Positions 45,170 to 56,649 of a stretch of 64,000 bases of DNA are shown here, one piece after another. The notes beneath the pieces were generated by a model. The model saw nothing but the letters and a program-made list of their open reading frames with translations, was not told the DNA's origin and did no database searches. The first letter of the stretch is position 1. The number at the start of each line of letters is the position of its first letter. The translations under genes and the position numbers were made by a program. This DNA comes from Tomocerus qinae (lineage: Eukaryota; Arthropoda; Collembola; Entomobryomorpha; Tomoceridae): NCBI GenBank assembly GCA_020055645.1, contig CM034546.1, positions 33,914,001 to 33,978,000 of the forward strand, in the 5' to 3' direction.

Positions 45170-45982
45170 TCAGTCAACGTTTTCTTGTTCTAGGACGTCC
45201 ATCGGTTGGCTAAAGGCACCAGTATCCGTCATCATTCTAGTCCTATCTCCGTACAAATTTGTTCTCTCCAGTTTTCCGTTGATAACGTAGTATGTTATTC
45301 CATCGACGATTATACTGTTTTTATTATAGTCAATTTTTGGTATCATGCCGAAGTTTTTTGCTTCTTTAGATTTTTCTCTGAGTAGATGTCTGGCTTTTCT
45401 GGTATTGACTGGTAAGTCTTCATTAATGAAGATACGTTCCCCTGAATCCTTGAGATTTTGTCTCGAAGAGAATACCAGATTTCGATCATAATTCAGCATA
45501 AATTGTACTCTGATTGGTCTGGTCCTCCCGTCGTTGAATTTTGATAGTCTTTGGGCAGTATCAATTTTGACATTGGTGATTTTTAATTTATTGAGAATTA
45601 TATCGTTGATTTTTCTTGCACATTGCTGGTCCGTTTCCCCTTCACAGTCGCTTACTCCGATGAAGATCAGATTTTTTTTTCGAATTTCTTTATCTAGTCT
45701 TTCGTTTTCTGTTTGTAATTTATGGACAGTTGTTTTTAGATGTGACACCTCCTTTGTTAGAATATTATTCTTATGCATCATTTGGTTTAATAGATCGCTT
45801 TGGTTATCCAATTTTTCATTAATCTTGTTCACTGTAGACCATATGCTAGCTATCATGTCATTGTTTCCAGTCACCTTTTTTGAATTCGATGTTTTAGATC
45901 CATCCCCATCATTCATTACATCAAAGGGCCGTTTCATCTGTTCAGTCATCGGTCCCCTCGGTGGTGAATGCTTTGGCATCAT
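45170..45982 (-). CDS. LINE ORF1: coiled-coil RNA-binding protein
   Basis: 270 aa starting MMPKHSPPRG. A leucine/lysine-rich coiled coil (about residues 45-105) is followed by RKKNLIFIGVSD, an RRM-like start, and by AQRLSKFNDGRTRPIRVQF and GERIFINEDLP, as in ORF1 proteins of CR1-like LINEs. It binds element RNA as a multimer. It ends with ...EQENVD and TGA, and the next in-frame codons are CAA TTT. Confidence 0.8.
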   Translation of the reverse strand: MMPKHSPPRGPMTEQMKRPFDVMNDGDGSKTSNSKKVTGNNDMIASIWSTVNKINEKLDNQSDLLNQMMHKNNILTKEVSHLKTTVHKLQTENERLDKEIRKKNLIFIGVSDCEGETDQQCARKINDIILNKLKITNVKIDTAQRLSKFNDGRTRPIRVQFMLNYDRNLVFSSRQNLKDSGERIFINEDLPVNTRKARHLLREKSKEAKNFGMIPKIDYNKNSIIVDGITYYVINGKLERTNLYGDRTRMMTDTGAFSQPMDVLEQENVD

Positions 45983-46030
45983 TATAGGCAGCTTCCTTGA
46001 TATAAATAATACGGTATGCTAGTATCTTAA

Positions 46031-48580
46031 CTTTTCGGTATATGAATTACCCTCTGCGTACAATATACTAGTTAATATTATCTTAACTTTAGTGTTGATA
46101 TATACTGCTTCGTAGATTCGTCATCAGCTGTGCGTGTGAACCTTCTGCTTCTGGATTAGCTCCTTAATAATTCACTAATAGCTCCTTAGATATCTTGTTT
46201 CTTTTAAGTTTCGTAATTGCCTGGACTTAATGTGATATTTTCAGTTCAGAAAAGTATATTTTTACGTTATTAAAAATTTGATAAATTGCTTTAAAATTCA
46301 TTAAAAGTGGGAGGTAATTTCTTTACGTTAAACCTTTCACGCTTCCCGCTACGCTAATACATCTATATAAGAGAGATGTATAAGAGAGACCTGCCAAATC
46401 AAAAAGAAAGGGTTTAGTCATATTCTTCTCCTGGATATTTAGAGGGCATGACTTCGTCGAACATAATATATTAGTTTTAAGTGTTTTCTTCCAATAACTA
46501 ATAACATTTACGAACTTATTATAAACAAATCACTACTATTTATGAATCATGACTTTTTTGAAACATTTAAAATCCCTTTTTTGCAATTTTATTTAATTAG
46601 ATTTCTTTCATAAACTGTAAAAGCTCCGTTAAAGATCCCATAATAATATTATGAATAACCCCTGATTTTACTATGGTCGCCACTTTTCTTTTGTGAATAG
46701 ACCTCGTAAACAAAAAAATTAAAAGATAAGTCAATGAAAGCTCTCGCTCGTGTGGGCTCACCGAGGTATATGCGTACCTATTGAAGGAGTGCACAGTGTG
46801 TCTAATTTATAAATTAGTGGACATAACAGTGTATATTGAGTAATGAGTAAGGACTGGGATATAGTTGAAGAGCATGAATTAAACATAGTAAAGTGGCACA
46901 CAAATAAATAAAGCACAAAACACTCAAAAATTAAACAATTAAAATTTATTTTTAAATCAATATTTTTGAAAATTATAAAGCGAATTGTTTATAGAAACGA
47001 AAACTCACACGGAAAACATTTTCGCTTGAAAGCCAAATGTTTCGACAAACTCTTTCAAAAAATGATGATTTCGAATTGTTTAGACCAAATCACACATAAA
47101 CGAAGTTTTCGAATTGTTTGACGATAATTCACTATCCTTAGCTAGGTTATATATGGACATCGAACATGTACCTGTTGGATTTGTATAAATTAATTAAAAT
47201 TAAGGCACGTGTGTAAAGTGTATAAATAATAGCATTAAAATCCACATTTTTGCGCGGTCGGGTATGAGATTGTGGCGGGTTGAAATTGCATCGGTTACAA
47301 TTATCTCACTAACAGGCCTTATGGTGCAACCGCCAACCATAAAATATAAGGTGTAAGAAAGAGTGGTCCTAGAGAAACCTGGCTGTCGAATTTCTGAAAA
47401 GACCTGACTTAAATATATCCATCGTTTTATTAAAATTTTACCGATCTCTTCTGAAAAATAAAAACTACGAAATATTAAATCTTAATCTGTGACGTCAATC
47501 AAAATTTTTAAATACACAGCTAATTTTTGATTCGGAGTAGTAAAAAGGAATCGAAAATTTTTGATTCCCTTACGATTCTTGAAAATTGTAATATTTTGAA
47601 ACTTAAGAAGATTATTTCAAAATACTTTTATTCTTTAAATTGGCATTTATAGTATTTTGATGTACTGAATTGTAATAATGACAACAAAAGCAGTGTGGCA
47701 ACATGATCTGCATCGAGGATTCCGTATTGGGTATCGTGAGTTTCACCGAGGATAAATATAAAAATTTAATTGAACTTATTCAGTTCCAGTTATTTTGTAA
47801 ATAATAAATAAAGCGGATAGCGACATCAAATGAATTGTTTATCTTATTGACATTAGAACACAATATCGAAGATCAAAATAAAACCACCAAACCAAGACAA
47901 TCCCCATTTATATTTATTACGGTAGAGGATATTTTTAAAGAAGTTTTTATAAGTAAACTGTATGCCCCTTATAAACAAATAGGAGGTTATTACTTGCTGA
48001 TTAGGTAATGAAAATCAATTAGGAAATTACTCCGACAATTGTAAAAGACAGCCGTTACGAAATTAGAAGTCTTTTAAACTTGAGAACTCCCCACCCACTT
48101 AATTATTAGGTGAAATTCGATAGTAACTCTGAGTTTATGCCGTCATAAAGTTCCTGAAAACGTAAAGTGAGACATGCGCATTTTAACACGCTTAGCCGTC
48201 AACAAATTGTCTACTAAATAATCAACGGTCCATGAAATTCAGGCCAATGCAAAGTCGCTAGAAATTTACTCAGTTTAACATTTTCATAGCACATTTTATG
48301 TCGTAGGTTCCAACTATTAAGTAATAATTACTTTTGTTTATTAAATCTTTCTCTATGAGCCCATGATGTTCCAATCTTGAGCTATTAATAATAACTAATA
48401 ATGTATTAATAATAAAAAATAATATTTTCCCTGGCAATTGTTTTTACACTTTTTATTATCATGAGAACAAACAATGATAACAATTCATAACTAGAAATTT
48501 TGAACATAGAAAAGAATAGGTATAATCTTGCTTTGTTTGCTTTTTGGGTTTGCTGTATATGTTACAGGAAATTTGTAAAG
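46031..48580. other. Intergenic DNA, nothing recognised
   Basis: AT-rich. The first 100 bases may still be LINE 5' UTR. No exon, RNA gene or clear repeat boundary is seen. Scattered ATTTTTGATT/AATCGAAAA words near 47500-47600 form a weak local inverted pattern only. Confidence 0.4.
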
Positions 48581-48582
48581 AT

Positions 48583-48950
48583 AGGAATGGAGTAAATAGA
48601 GTAAATGGAGTAAATGGAGTAAATGGAGTAAATGGAGTAAATGGAGTAAATGGAGTAAATGGAGTAAATGAAATAAATGGAATAAATGGAGTAAGTGGAG
48701 TAAATGGAGTAAATGGAATAAATGGAGTAAGTGGAGTAAATGGAGTAAATGGAGTAAATGGAGTAAATGGAGTAAATGAAATAAATGGAATAAATGGAGT
48801 AAGTGGAGTAAATGGAGTAAATGGAATAAATGGAGTAAGTGGAGTAAATGGAGTAAGTAGGGGTCGTCGAGTAAGTGGAGTAAGTGGAGGTCGTGGAGTA
48901 AGTGGAGGTCGTGGAGTAAGTATGGGTGTCGTGGAGTAAGTGGAGTAAAT
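48583..48950 (+). repeat. 9-bp minisatellite (GGAGTAAAT)n with 108-bp higher-order repeat
   Basis: About 40 units of GGAGTAAAT with variants GGAATAAAT, GGAGTAAGT and GAAATAAAT. The series starting GAAATAAATGGAATAAATGG at 48670 recurs at 48778, 108 bp (12 units) later. The right end turns into GGTCGTGGAGTAAGT units. Frames are open on both strands because of the 9-bp unit. Confidence 0.9.
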
Positions 48951-49176
48951 GGTGTATAAGATATAATAAAGATATATTATGGACAGTGCAAATGGGAACA
49001 GTAGAAGTAATCTTTATAATTGCAATTTTATTCACACAATCGAAATGGCAACAAAATAACATATCCCTTGCAATCTATTTCAAAATAATTGCAAACCTTA
49101 TTAAAAATCAAAATAACACCACATATTATCACATATTGTAAAAAATAATCATTTCATTCAAGTACGTCATGATATA

Positions 49177-50403
49177 CTACATTGTTTGCAAAATGCAATC
49201 ATTTACAGATGACAGGTACACGTTTGATACTGCATCGCCAATTAAAACTTTAATGTTACTTTTGGTTTTGCTCCTCGAAAATGCGGTATACAATTGACCA
49301 TGAGTAAAAACTGGCTGTGGAAGGAAAATGCCTACAAAATTTAGTGTCTGTTCTTGAGACTTGGTAATGGTCATGCTATAAGCCAGTCGTGTTGGAAATT
49401 GCTTTCTACTGAACTCAAAAGGCATATCAGTATCAGAAGGGTCAAGGCTTATTTGTGGAATAAATACTCTATTTCCTTTTGACTCGCCTGTTAAAATCTC
49501 ACAATCCAAAACATTTGGTTGAGTTCTTTTAATTATGAGTCTAGTACCGTTACACAACCCTTGTTTTGGATTGAGATTCCTCAATAGCATTACACAACAA
49601 CCGACTTTTAGATTTAATTTATGTGGAGGCATACCAGAAGGAGTTAACGAGTTCAAGAATTCTACGGGATATTGAACTATTTCCTCAGGATCGTCAGAAT
49701 AAATTTTGTCAATGCTGTAAAAGGTTTTTGTATCGCCTTAAGTCTGTTTAAAATTTCTTCGTTTCTAAGCAAACTATCGTCATTCTTAGGGCACAAAACT
49801 GCTCGATTAGAAATATCATCCGTAGAAAGATAAGAAATATTGGATCCATAAATATCGTCAATAAGATTGCTAGAAATAAACTCGGATGGGATGGATATAA
49901 CATTGTTGCCAAATTGTGGATATTTTTTGAGATTGTGGTCACCTAAAGCAAGTTGCATTTAAGCTCCAACTTGACACATGCTTCTATTGTCTTTTGTCTA
50001 TATCCATGTGTTACAACAGGCAATTGTTGCCGAAAATCGCCCCCAAAAACAACAACTTTAACTCCAAACGGACTGCGGTTATTCATAATGTCTCTAAAAA
50101 GCTTATCAATACATGTTTGTTGTATATTTTTGTTGCACATTAATATTTCATCCCATATGATTAAATCACAATCTCTTAGATACTGAGCCTCAACGCTATT
50201 ATGTTTGATATTCGAAGTAGACTCGTTATTAATATTTAATGGAAGTTTGAATCTAGAATGCACGGTTCTACCATTTTTAAAAGAGTTGCAGCTAACCCTG
50301 TCGGAGCCACTGAAATGACACGTCCTTGATTGGCATTAACTGTGTGCTGTAAACATTGATAAAGAAATGTTTTTCCACTTCCTCCAGGCCCGTCTAAGAA
50401 GAA
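49177..50403 (-). pseudogene. Helitron PIF1-like helicase remnant
   Basis: A Walker A motif, DGPGGSGKTFLYQC, reads at about 50345-50400, followed by GRVISVAPTGLAATL and VHSRFKLPLNI. DLIIWDE (Walker B) and VVFGGDFRQQLPVV lie in 49943-50263. The C-terminal part 49177-49656 has LKVGCCVMLLRNLNPKQGLC then NGTRL, and AYSMTITKSQEQTLN with HGQLYTAFSR. Frames differ between these blocks. The open frame at 50404-50730 between Rep and helicase is not recognisable and may be linker or insertion. Confidence 0.8.
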
Positions 50404-50810
50404 TCAATAGTCGACTGTAGTTTCATCTTCAATGTTACTTGCTTCACTATTATTTGGTCCACTCGCTAATGCACATTTGTCCGTTCTATTTTCATATTTT
50501 ACACTCAAGTCTTCACAGACATTTACTCCACCATTAACTACTCCATCAGTATCTGTTTCAAGCATTCCAACTCTATTCCTACCTAATTCTTCAATATCTT
50601 CTTCATCAATACCTACTTTACTATTTATATTGGTTGCTGTTGTGCTAAAATTATTTTTGATTTCAATGCTACAATATTGTTTCATTATAGGGCGACCAAT
50701 AGCAATACGATATCGATTAATATTTGACATAATAATGGAATATGCGCTTTTTCTGAAGCTTATTTAACTTTGTACATTTCTCAATCGCCATTTTATCCTC
50801 ATAAGTATTA

Positions 50811-53403
50811 TCAAACGTTTCCGGAGACATAAATCAGTTTATAATCGGAACACTTTTTGCCGAAGAATTGCAAAATAGAGGCGATTTCTTTTAACGCCAA
50901 AGATTTGGAAATTTCGATGCTGTTTAAACGATTAAAATCTTCAATAAAATGAAGTTGATACCTTTCCCATATGCTTAGTGGTTTTATTACATTTCCAAAA
51001 ACACAAATTATTGCAAACATATCTCGGAGCTGTTTCGGCATTTGGTAAGTAATAGCTTCCTCAATAGCTTTTTCCCATTGAGCATCATCTTCAAGTAGAT
51101 TTTTCGTTTTTTTTGTTTCTTGAAATGAGTCACAGAGTATACCATTAAAGGTGCGAAGGTCTTCATAAGATGTAGCTCCTCTGACGTGTAATAGAAGTAT
51201 ACGAAGACAATACATTTCTATTTGTGTAGGTGGAACAACGTACACCCGGCTGATTATTTTATCCCCTCCTTGTTTTCTCGGTTTCCAAGTTTTTGACTTC
51301 TGATCTAACGTAAGGAATTTCTGTATATAGAAATTTTCTTGCTGTGGGATCAATCTTGTTTAATTCAAACCACGCAGTTAAGGATGTATTTTTCTGAGCT
51401 GCAGCTGCTAAAGCAGCTTCTTCACTTCCCACAGGAAATATTATATTGTGTTCATTAAAACAATGGAAAGCTAGACGAATAATTGAGTGAGAATGCTCAT
51501 GCATCTTGTTTTCAAAAAGACGCCAAACTGTGTAGCTCCTACGTATCACGTGTCGATAAAATTGTTGATTTCGTTCCACACTAAAGAGTATTTGGCAGAA
51601 TTTTCTAAAATTTTAATTTGAGCAGCAGCGTCATGACCTTTATATACATATTTAAAAATGTATTTAACACTTTTAACTGAAGAACATACTTCAACATTAT
51701 TGTGAGCATTGTTCTTATAACAAAGATAAGGACTGTATGGTATTATTGTCTACCTCCGTATTTCGAACTTTCACTGTTGTTCCGTTGTCCCTTCTTCGAT
51801 ACAATGGATATCCGTCAATATAAGGATTTGTGGTTTCAACGAAAGTTTTGGAAAACTTTTTGGAGTAACTTAATTTTCCGTCACACCCCAAATCCATGCA
51901 AGCCGCTTTAAAATTAAAAACTCCACATGGACCATGCATCATATTTTTGGTGACAATTTTATACAAATCAGGCATGAGTGTCGGCATTTGGTATTTCTGC
52001 GCAAACCATTTTATCAATATCACCAGGCTCTCTAAATTTGACTTCAGAGTGTAAAATGAACAGCATATGTGTGCCAACAGGAATAAACCAATACACTCTA
52101 GTGGTAAGAGTTAAGAAAAGTAGTAAGGCTAGTAGTAAGGAATAGCGTTGTTACTATTCTGCCATCTTACGTGGCCGTATTGCATTTATACCGTTGGTAC
52201 ACATAGGTATGAGCGTGTGGAAAGCCTCGTTTTTGAAATTCAATAACGTATATATGGGCAACAACTTTCCCAAAAATTCCATGTTTTAGAATGTCTTCTA
52301 GTCGGGCTGCCAACTTGGGATTGGTTATTTCCTAAAATTTCTAAAATTTCTGGCCACTTGGGGTTACAGGTGAACGTAACAAATAAATCAGGCTTTCCAT
52401 ATTTGCATACTATAGCCATTGCGTCTTGATAGTTTTGCTGCATAGCTCTTGGGCTCCCTGTAAATGTTGCCGGAAGTACAAAAACCTTTCCCGCCTTGAG
52501 TCCCATGTTGACAGCTTGGTTTTGAACGTAATCCTGTAGTCCCTCGTAACTTTCAACTCTTAAAGCTTTTCGATTCTGTCTGCACCAATTTAATCTGTTT
52601 GCTTCATTGCCACCACTAAGAATCGGAACAAAGGCACTTCTTACTTGCATTTTGTAACTATAAAATTCCAGCATCGACATATTTTTACGCTTATTGTTCG
52701 TATTAAGTGACAAACTTTCTTGCCAGCCTGGTTCCCCATAAATAAACAACAGAGGATAAGTCATTGGATCACAATTAGGATTAATATAACGGATCTGTAT
52801 CAATTGTTTGGTAGATGATCTAGGATGTATACAGATATCACGGTTGAAAGGTGGAGTACCGTCTACGCTTTTGAACACAACCGCAACTTCGTTGGCAGTA
52901 GGACAACTGTAACGCTTATTGTTACATTTTCTGTCACTATAAATATACATCCGGACTTTATTTAACTCTTTATTTACTTAAAAAGCACCTCCACTTGTGC
53001 CATCAGTGGCAATCATAGGATCCATAGTTTCAATAATAGCTCCATCAGATGCTCCATTAAAGCCAGTAGGTGCGGTAGGTCTTGATTGCTCTGTTGAATT
53101 AGCATCTCCATTTAAATTTTGAAATAAATTTTTATTAGGACACTCTTTTAGCATAATGTCTCGCAGTGAAAAAAACGCTTCCACATAAGGATTGACCTCT
53201 TTTAGCATTTCATGTAATGATGACATCACTTCTTTTATGCAATTGCTGTTACTTGGATTTTCCATACGTTGATTCAAAGCTTCCTCTGTGTCAAGAATAT
53301 AGAGCTGGGCATATTTAGGCGCACCATTTGAAATCACTGTCGCATGGTATATTTGGCCACTAATTACGAACGATTTGGAGCCTTGTCCTTTATTATGTCT
53401 CAA
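50811..53403 (-). pseudogene. Helitron Rep (HUH endonuclease) remnant
   Basis: 53403-52978 matches the Helitron N-terminal region (AQLYILDTEEALNQRM...EVNPYVEAF). 52950-52240 holds ILSGGNEANRLNWCRQ, MQQNYQDAMAIVCKYGKPDL then FVTFTCNPKWPEI. The HUH core EFQKRGFPHAH is at about 52210-52245, MMHGPCGVFN at about 51940, GYPLYRRRDNGTT at about 51790, and the paired-tyrosine motif KYIFKYVYKGHD at about 51640-51680. RVYVVPPTQIEMYCLRILLL and a DLRTFNG block follow at 51100-51260. The catalytic His pair and both Tyr are still visible although the reading frame is interrupted and shifted. Confidence 0.85.
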
Positions 53404-53439
53404 TGATTTATGGCCGAAGGATGCAAACGCTAATGCACT

Positions 53440-54620
53440 AGAGTTAATAAACTACTAATAAATTATGTCCATGGAAGTCAGGGTAATTTAATTCCGGCGT
53501 ATTACATAAAATAGTACGTAGCTGCTCATATACAGATATGTTTGCAATTGTACAGGATGCTGCTCCACCCATTTGAGTACCACGCCATTGAAAATAATTA
53601 TCATTTTCGTATTTTAAATAATTATAATCTAAACTTAAGTCTAACAAGGTCTTTAGTTGATTTACTGTGAATTCAAATAGTAGTGTCACATAATCCTTAT
53701 ATTTGCTATAATTTTCACAACAATTTTTCTTACATTAGCTAGTTGTTAAATTAGTATATAACCAAACTACATCTATAGTCACCAAAGTATACTTTTCTTT
53801 AGGATCTAATTTCAGGTTATTCAATTATATTAGAAGGTGTGCTGAATCTAACAGTACATCAGGAATAAATAGCATAAAGTTAGTCACTTCACAGGTTTTA
53901 GGAATCAAATCTGATTGTTTACTTTTAATTATACTAGATTTTTTCAAATATTTAAGCTTGTCTAGAAAGTCATCAAAAGATCTTAAATACTGTACTAACG
54001 TGGAAGGATAGTAGGTATTTAAATCCGAAAGTTAATTATATACTTCCTTATCGTATTGTCCCTTATTCATTATACATATTCCTGCAGATTTGTCAGATTC
54101 AGATATTACTATATTATTATTTTTACAATATTCTTTAATTTATTTTAAGAGAGAATTGTTTATTATTGGGAAAAAATGGGTTTTAGATTTAATTATATTA
54201 ATAATATTCTGTACTATATATTCATTAGAAAATATTATATTTTTGTCCTTACAGTGACTTAAAGGGTTAGTAGATAATGTCCGATTTTGTTTTTTAATTT
54301 TAAAAGATCAGCGGTCATAATCAGATATATTTTTAGGTGAGTCGTTTGCCTTAAAAGTATATTTGCCAAGCTATTTTCCTAATACTTTCAATAATACAGT
54401 CTTCCGGTTTACTAAAGTTAGGATGAGTTGGAACACAAAATTTTAAAACTAAAGAAAGTATGTATTTGTATTTTACTGGCATACTTTTATCTATATTTAA
54501 ATCGTGAATTGTATCTGGATTAAGTTTAAGTTTGTTATATAATTTAAATAATTTTGTCTTACGATTTTTGTTAATTGGTCCCTCAATCTTAAAATATTTC
54601 TTCATATTAACAAAACGTCG
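53440..54620 (-). mobile_element. Penelope-like reverse-transcriptase fragment
   Basis: On the minus strand, YKYILSLVLKFCVPTHPNF (54351-54605), ISESDKSAGICIMNKGQYD (about 54060-54120) and WRGTQMGGAASCTIANISVY (53444-53689) follow the order of N-terminal and central RT motifs in Penelope-like elements. The region is decayed, ends before the catalytic YxDD block, and shows no GIY-YIG endonuclease. It stops within about 40 bases of the Helitron start. Confidence 0.6.
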
Positions 54621-55178
54621 GTTACGAGGGCTTTTGATTATCCTTGGTCGTGTTGATTCTTCACTGATGGCATCGTCCTATTTGATTCTGTTGAGTAGGT
54701 ATGAAATGGTTGGATTCTTCAACATCTACCAGCTGTTTGTCTTTCGGGGAGGAATAACTGATTAACGCACGTTATGATTCGCTAGATCGATGAAGTAGTA
54801 TATTTTCGGAAATTTTGGAAAAACCGTCTACTTGCTATGTAAAATTTCTTTCTTGGCTTTTAATCTGCATTTTAAGTACATCATGTCAGTATTTTGAAGA
54901 AATTGCTCATAACTCGAAAGTACAGCTTTGCTTGAGAAATCCTCCTGGCTTTGTTCAATTCTGGTTACTATTTTATCCGAGTATTTATTGTATGCAGTAG
55001 TTGGTGGTGACGAGACATCTGTTTTTCTCCACGCATATAACGAATCATATTTTTATTTTCATATCACATCAATTGTATTTATCCTATTTTTGAGAATTTT
55101 CGAATGTGTTCTAGCTTTGTCTAATACTTTGTTTTTTTCCTTATTGTCCTTATTTTCCTTGTTATTGCACCTAAGAAT

Positions 55179-55467
55179 CATAGAGTTCAGTTTTAGCCGG
55201 CTAAAACTACATTTGCCCACCCACCCGTGTAAAAGGGGCAATGTGCGGGGTGGGAAAAAGGGGCAAAGTTGGTATTGGGGAAATGGGGCAAAAGTACCTA
55301 ATATTCAATATTTTGGGCCAATTTTTACATCCTTTAGTGCATCTTTTAGACCCATTTTGACTTTTGCCCCTATTGCCCACTATCCACCAATCAATTTACC
55401 CGCCCACTAGCCACTTTTGCCCCCTAGCCACCTACCTAGCCACTACCCACCGACTAGTTGAACTCTG
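55179..55467 (-). mobile_element. hAT-like MITE (CAGAGTTC family), copy 2
   Basis: The inverse of 29398-29595: the right end reads TAGCCACTACCCACCGACTA then GTTGAACTCTG, and the left end CATAGAGTTCAG then TTTTAGCCGGCTAAAAC. CTAAGAAT (55171-55178) and CTTAGAAT (55468-55475) form an 8-bp duplication with one mismatch. The body is rich in TTTTGCCCC words. Confidence 0.75.
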
Positions 55468-55619
55468 CTTAGAATTTAAAAATTGTCCTATAGTTACATA
55501 GTAACGGAGATGTGCCTAATATACCAAGCAATTTGCCACCACTGAAATGAGCTTTTTCTGTTTAAATAAACGCTTAAAACGTATATAAGTGGGTGATAAC
55601 AGATATATAGCACATATTT

Positions 55620-55860
55620 TGAGGGATACGGGAGGAGTCCCCTAAATCTCAAGATAAAGAGATTTTTTGGTCAAAGAAGATTAAATTTTGGTGTTCCCCC
55701 TTGGGCCAATTTCAGAACACTTACCTGTGACTACTAACCTCAAAAGATTCAAAATAATTTGAATAAACTCGAATTATTCAAAATAATTCGAATAAACTCG
55801 AATTATTCAAAATAATTCCAATAAGTTCAAAATAATTCAAAAAAAGTTCGAAATAATTCC
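55620..55860 (+). repeat. MITE-like remnant and AATAATTCGAATA array
   Basis: 55620-55727 contains TTTTGGTGTTCCCCCTTGG, recalling the CAAGCACGTATCCAG family at 63215. It is followed at 55745-55860 by tandem TCAAAATAATTCGAATAAAC units with variants. Both are degenerate. Confidence 0.45.
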
Positions 55861-56037
55861 AATATATTCTTTGTTTCTAATTATACTAAGTTTTGTAAAC
55901 TTAATTCATATGCTCACTTCGTACCCATACTTATCATAAATTGAATCAAATAATACATTAGTATTAAGGGCTTCGTTTTATTTATGCTATACTCATTTCC
56001 GGAATTTGCGTACTACAGCTAAAACCCATTTATAACA

Positions 56038-56645
56038 TACTAGTGAACCCAGCTAAGGGGCAAATCTAGCACTCGATAGAAATTCAGCAGGCCACCAAAA
56101 ACAAAGTCGAAAACATTCCATTAGGTTATTATTATGGTAACTTTGTAAATACAATGTATATATAAATTAATATATTTTCATTTCTTCAGTAAAGAAAAAT
56201 TAGCTGCAGCCCCAACTTCCTGATAAAATAGAATTTCCTACACCAAAATAATAACTGTATATTATAGCGTCAGATACAGTGAACAATAAAAGTCTATTTT
56301 CGAAAAAACTCCCACAAAGTAACCAAAAAGCTTCCTCATAAAATCAAAAAATTAAATTCCCCGTGTGGTTTTGAAAAAACGTACAAATCCCAAGAGTACA
56401 ACTAACTAATAAGTATTTTTAAAGAATAAATAGTGATTCCCAGTACTGTCATTTAATCTACATAAAGGTGTGCAAGCTGGCACAAAGGAATCAAGGATAG
56501 TAAAAAGGTAGTAAAAAGTAAACCCAGCTCTACTAAAAAATGTTGAATAAGTTTGTCGATATAGTTGAACGAATTTGGATAAGAAGTTCTGAAACGCTTT
56601 TTAATAGTACGCTCATTACGAAATATCCCCTTTAGCTAATCATTT
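56038..56645 (+). repeat. Interspersed repeat B, copy 4
   Basis: Starts ACTAGTGAACCCAGCTAAGG and follows 18065-18735 throughout (CCAAAATAATAACTGTA, GGCACAAAGGAATCAAGG, AATAAGTTTGTCGATATAG). Non-coding. Confidence 0.7.
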
Positions 56646-56649
56646 CCAT

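Larger units (their letters stand above)
42085..46030 (-). mobile_element. LINE (CR1/L2/Daphne-like group), near full length
   Basis: A minus-strand non-LTR retrotransposon with ORF1 (45170-45982), ORF2 (42227-45169) and a 3' UTR that ends in CACAACTGCCTTCATTGGAA then GGAATCTGTTTCTTATC and a TAAAATAAAAA-type tail near 42085-42105. That 3' UTR signature is common among arthropod CR1-like LINEs. The 5' limit is not visible; I place it just beyond the ORF1 start. Both ORFs are uninterrupted except for one stop between them, so the copy looks young. Confidence 0.85.
49160..53420 (-). mobile_element. Helitron (rolling-circle transposon), decayed
   Basis: The minus strand carries, in order, a Helitron N-terminal region, Rep nuclease and PIF1-type helicase. 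The coding parts fall in different frames, with at least half a dozen interruptions, so the copy cannot encode a whole protein. I could not fix the TC and CTRR termini. A 9-bp minisatellite lies just past its 3' side, and a Penelope-like fragment adjoins its 5' side. Confidence 0.85.

Noticed and set aside
48544-49062. VNGVNG and YSIYSI repeat frames
   Set aside because: The 9-bp minisatellite keeps frames open; no gene context.
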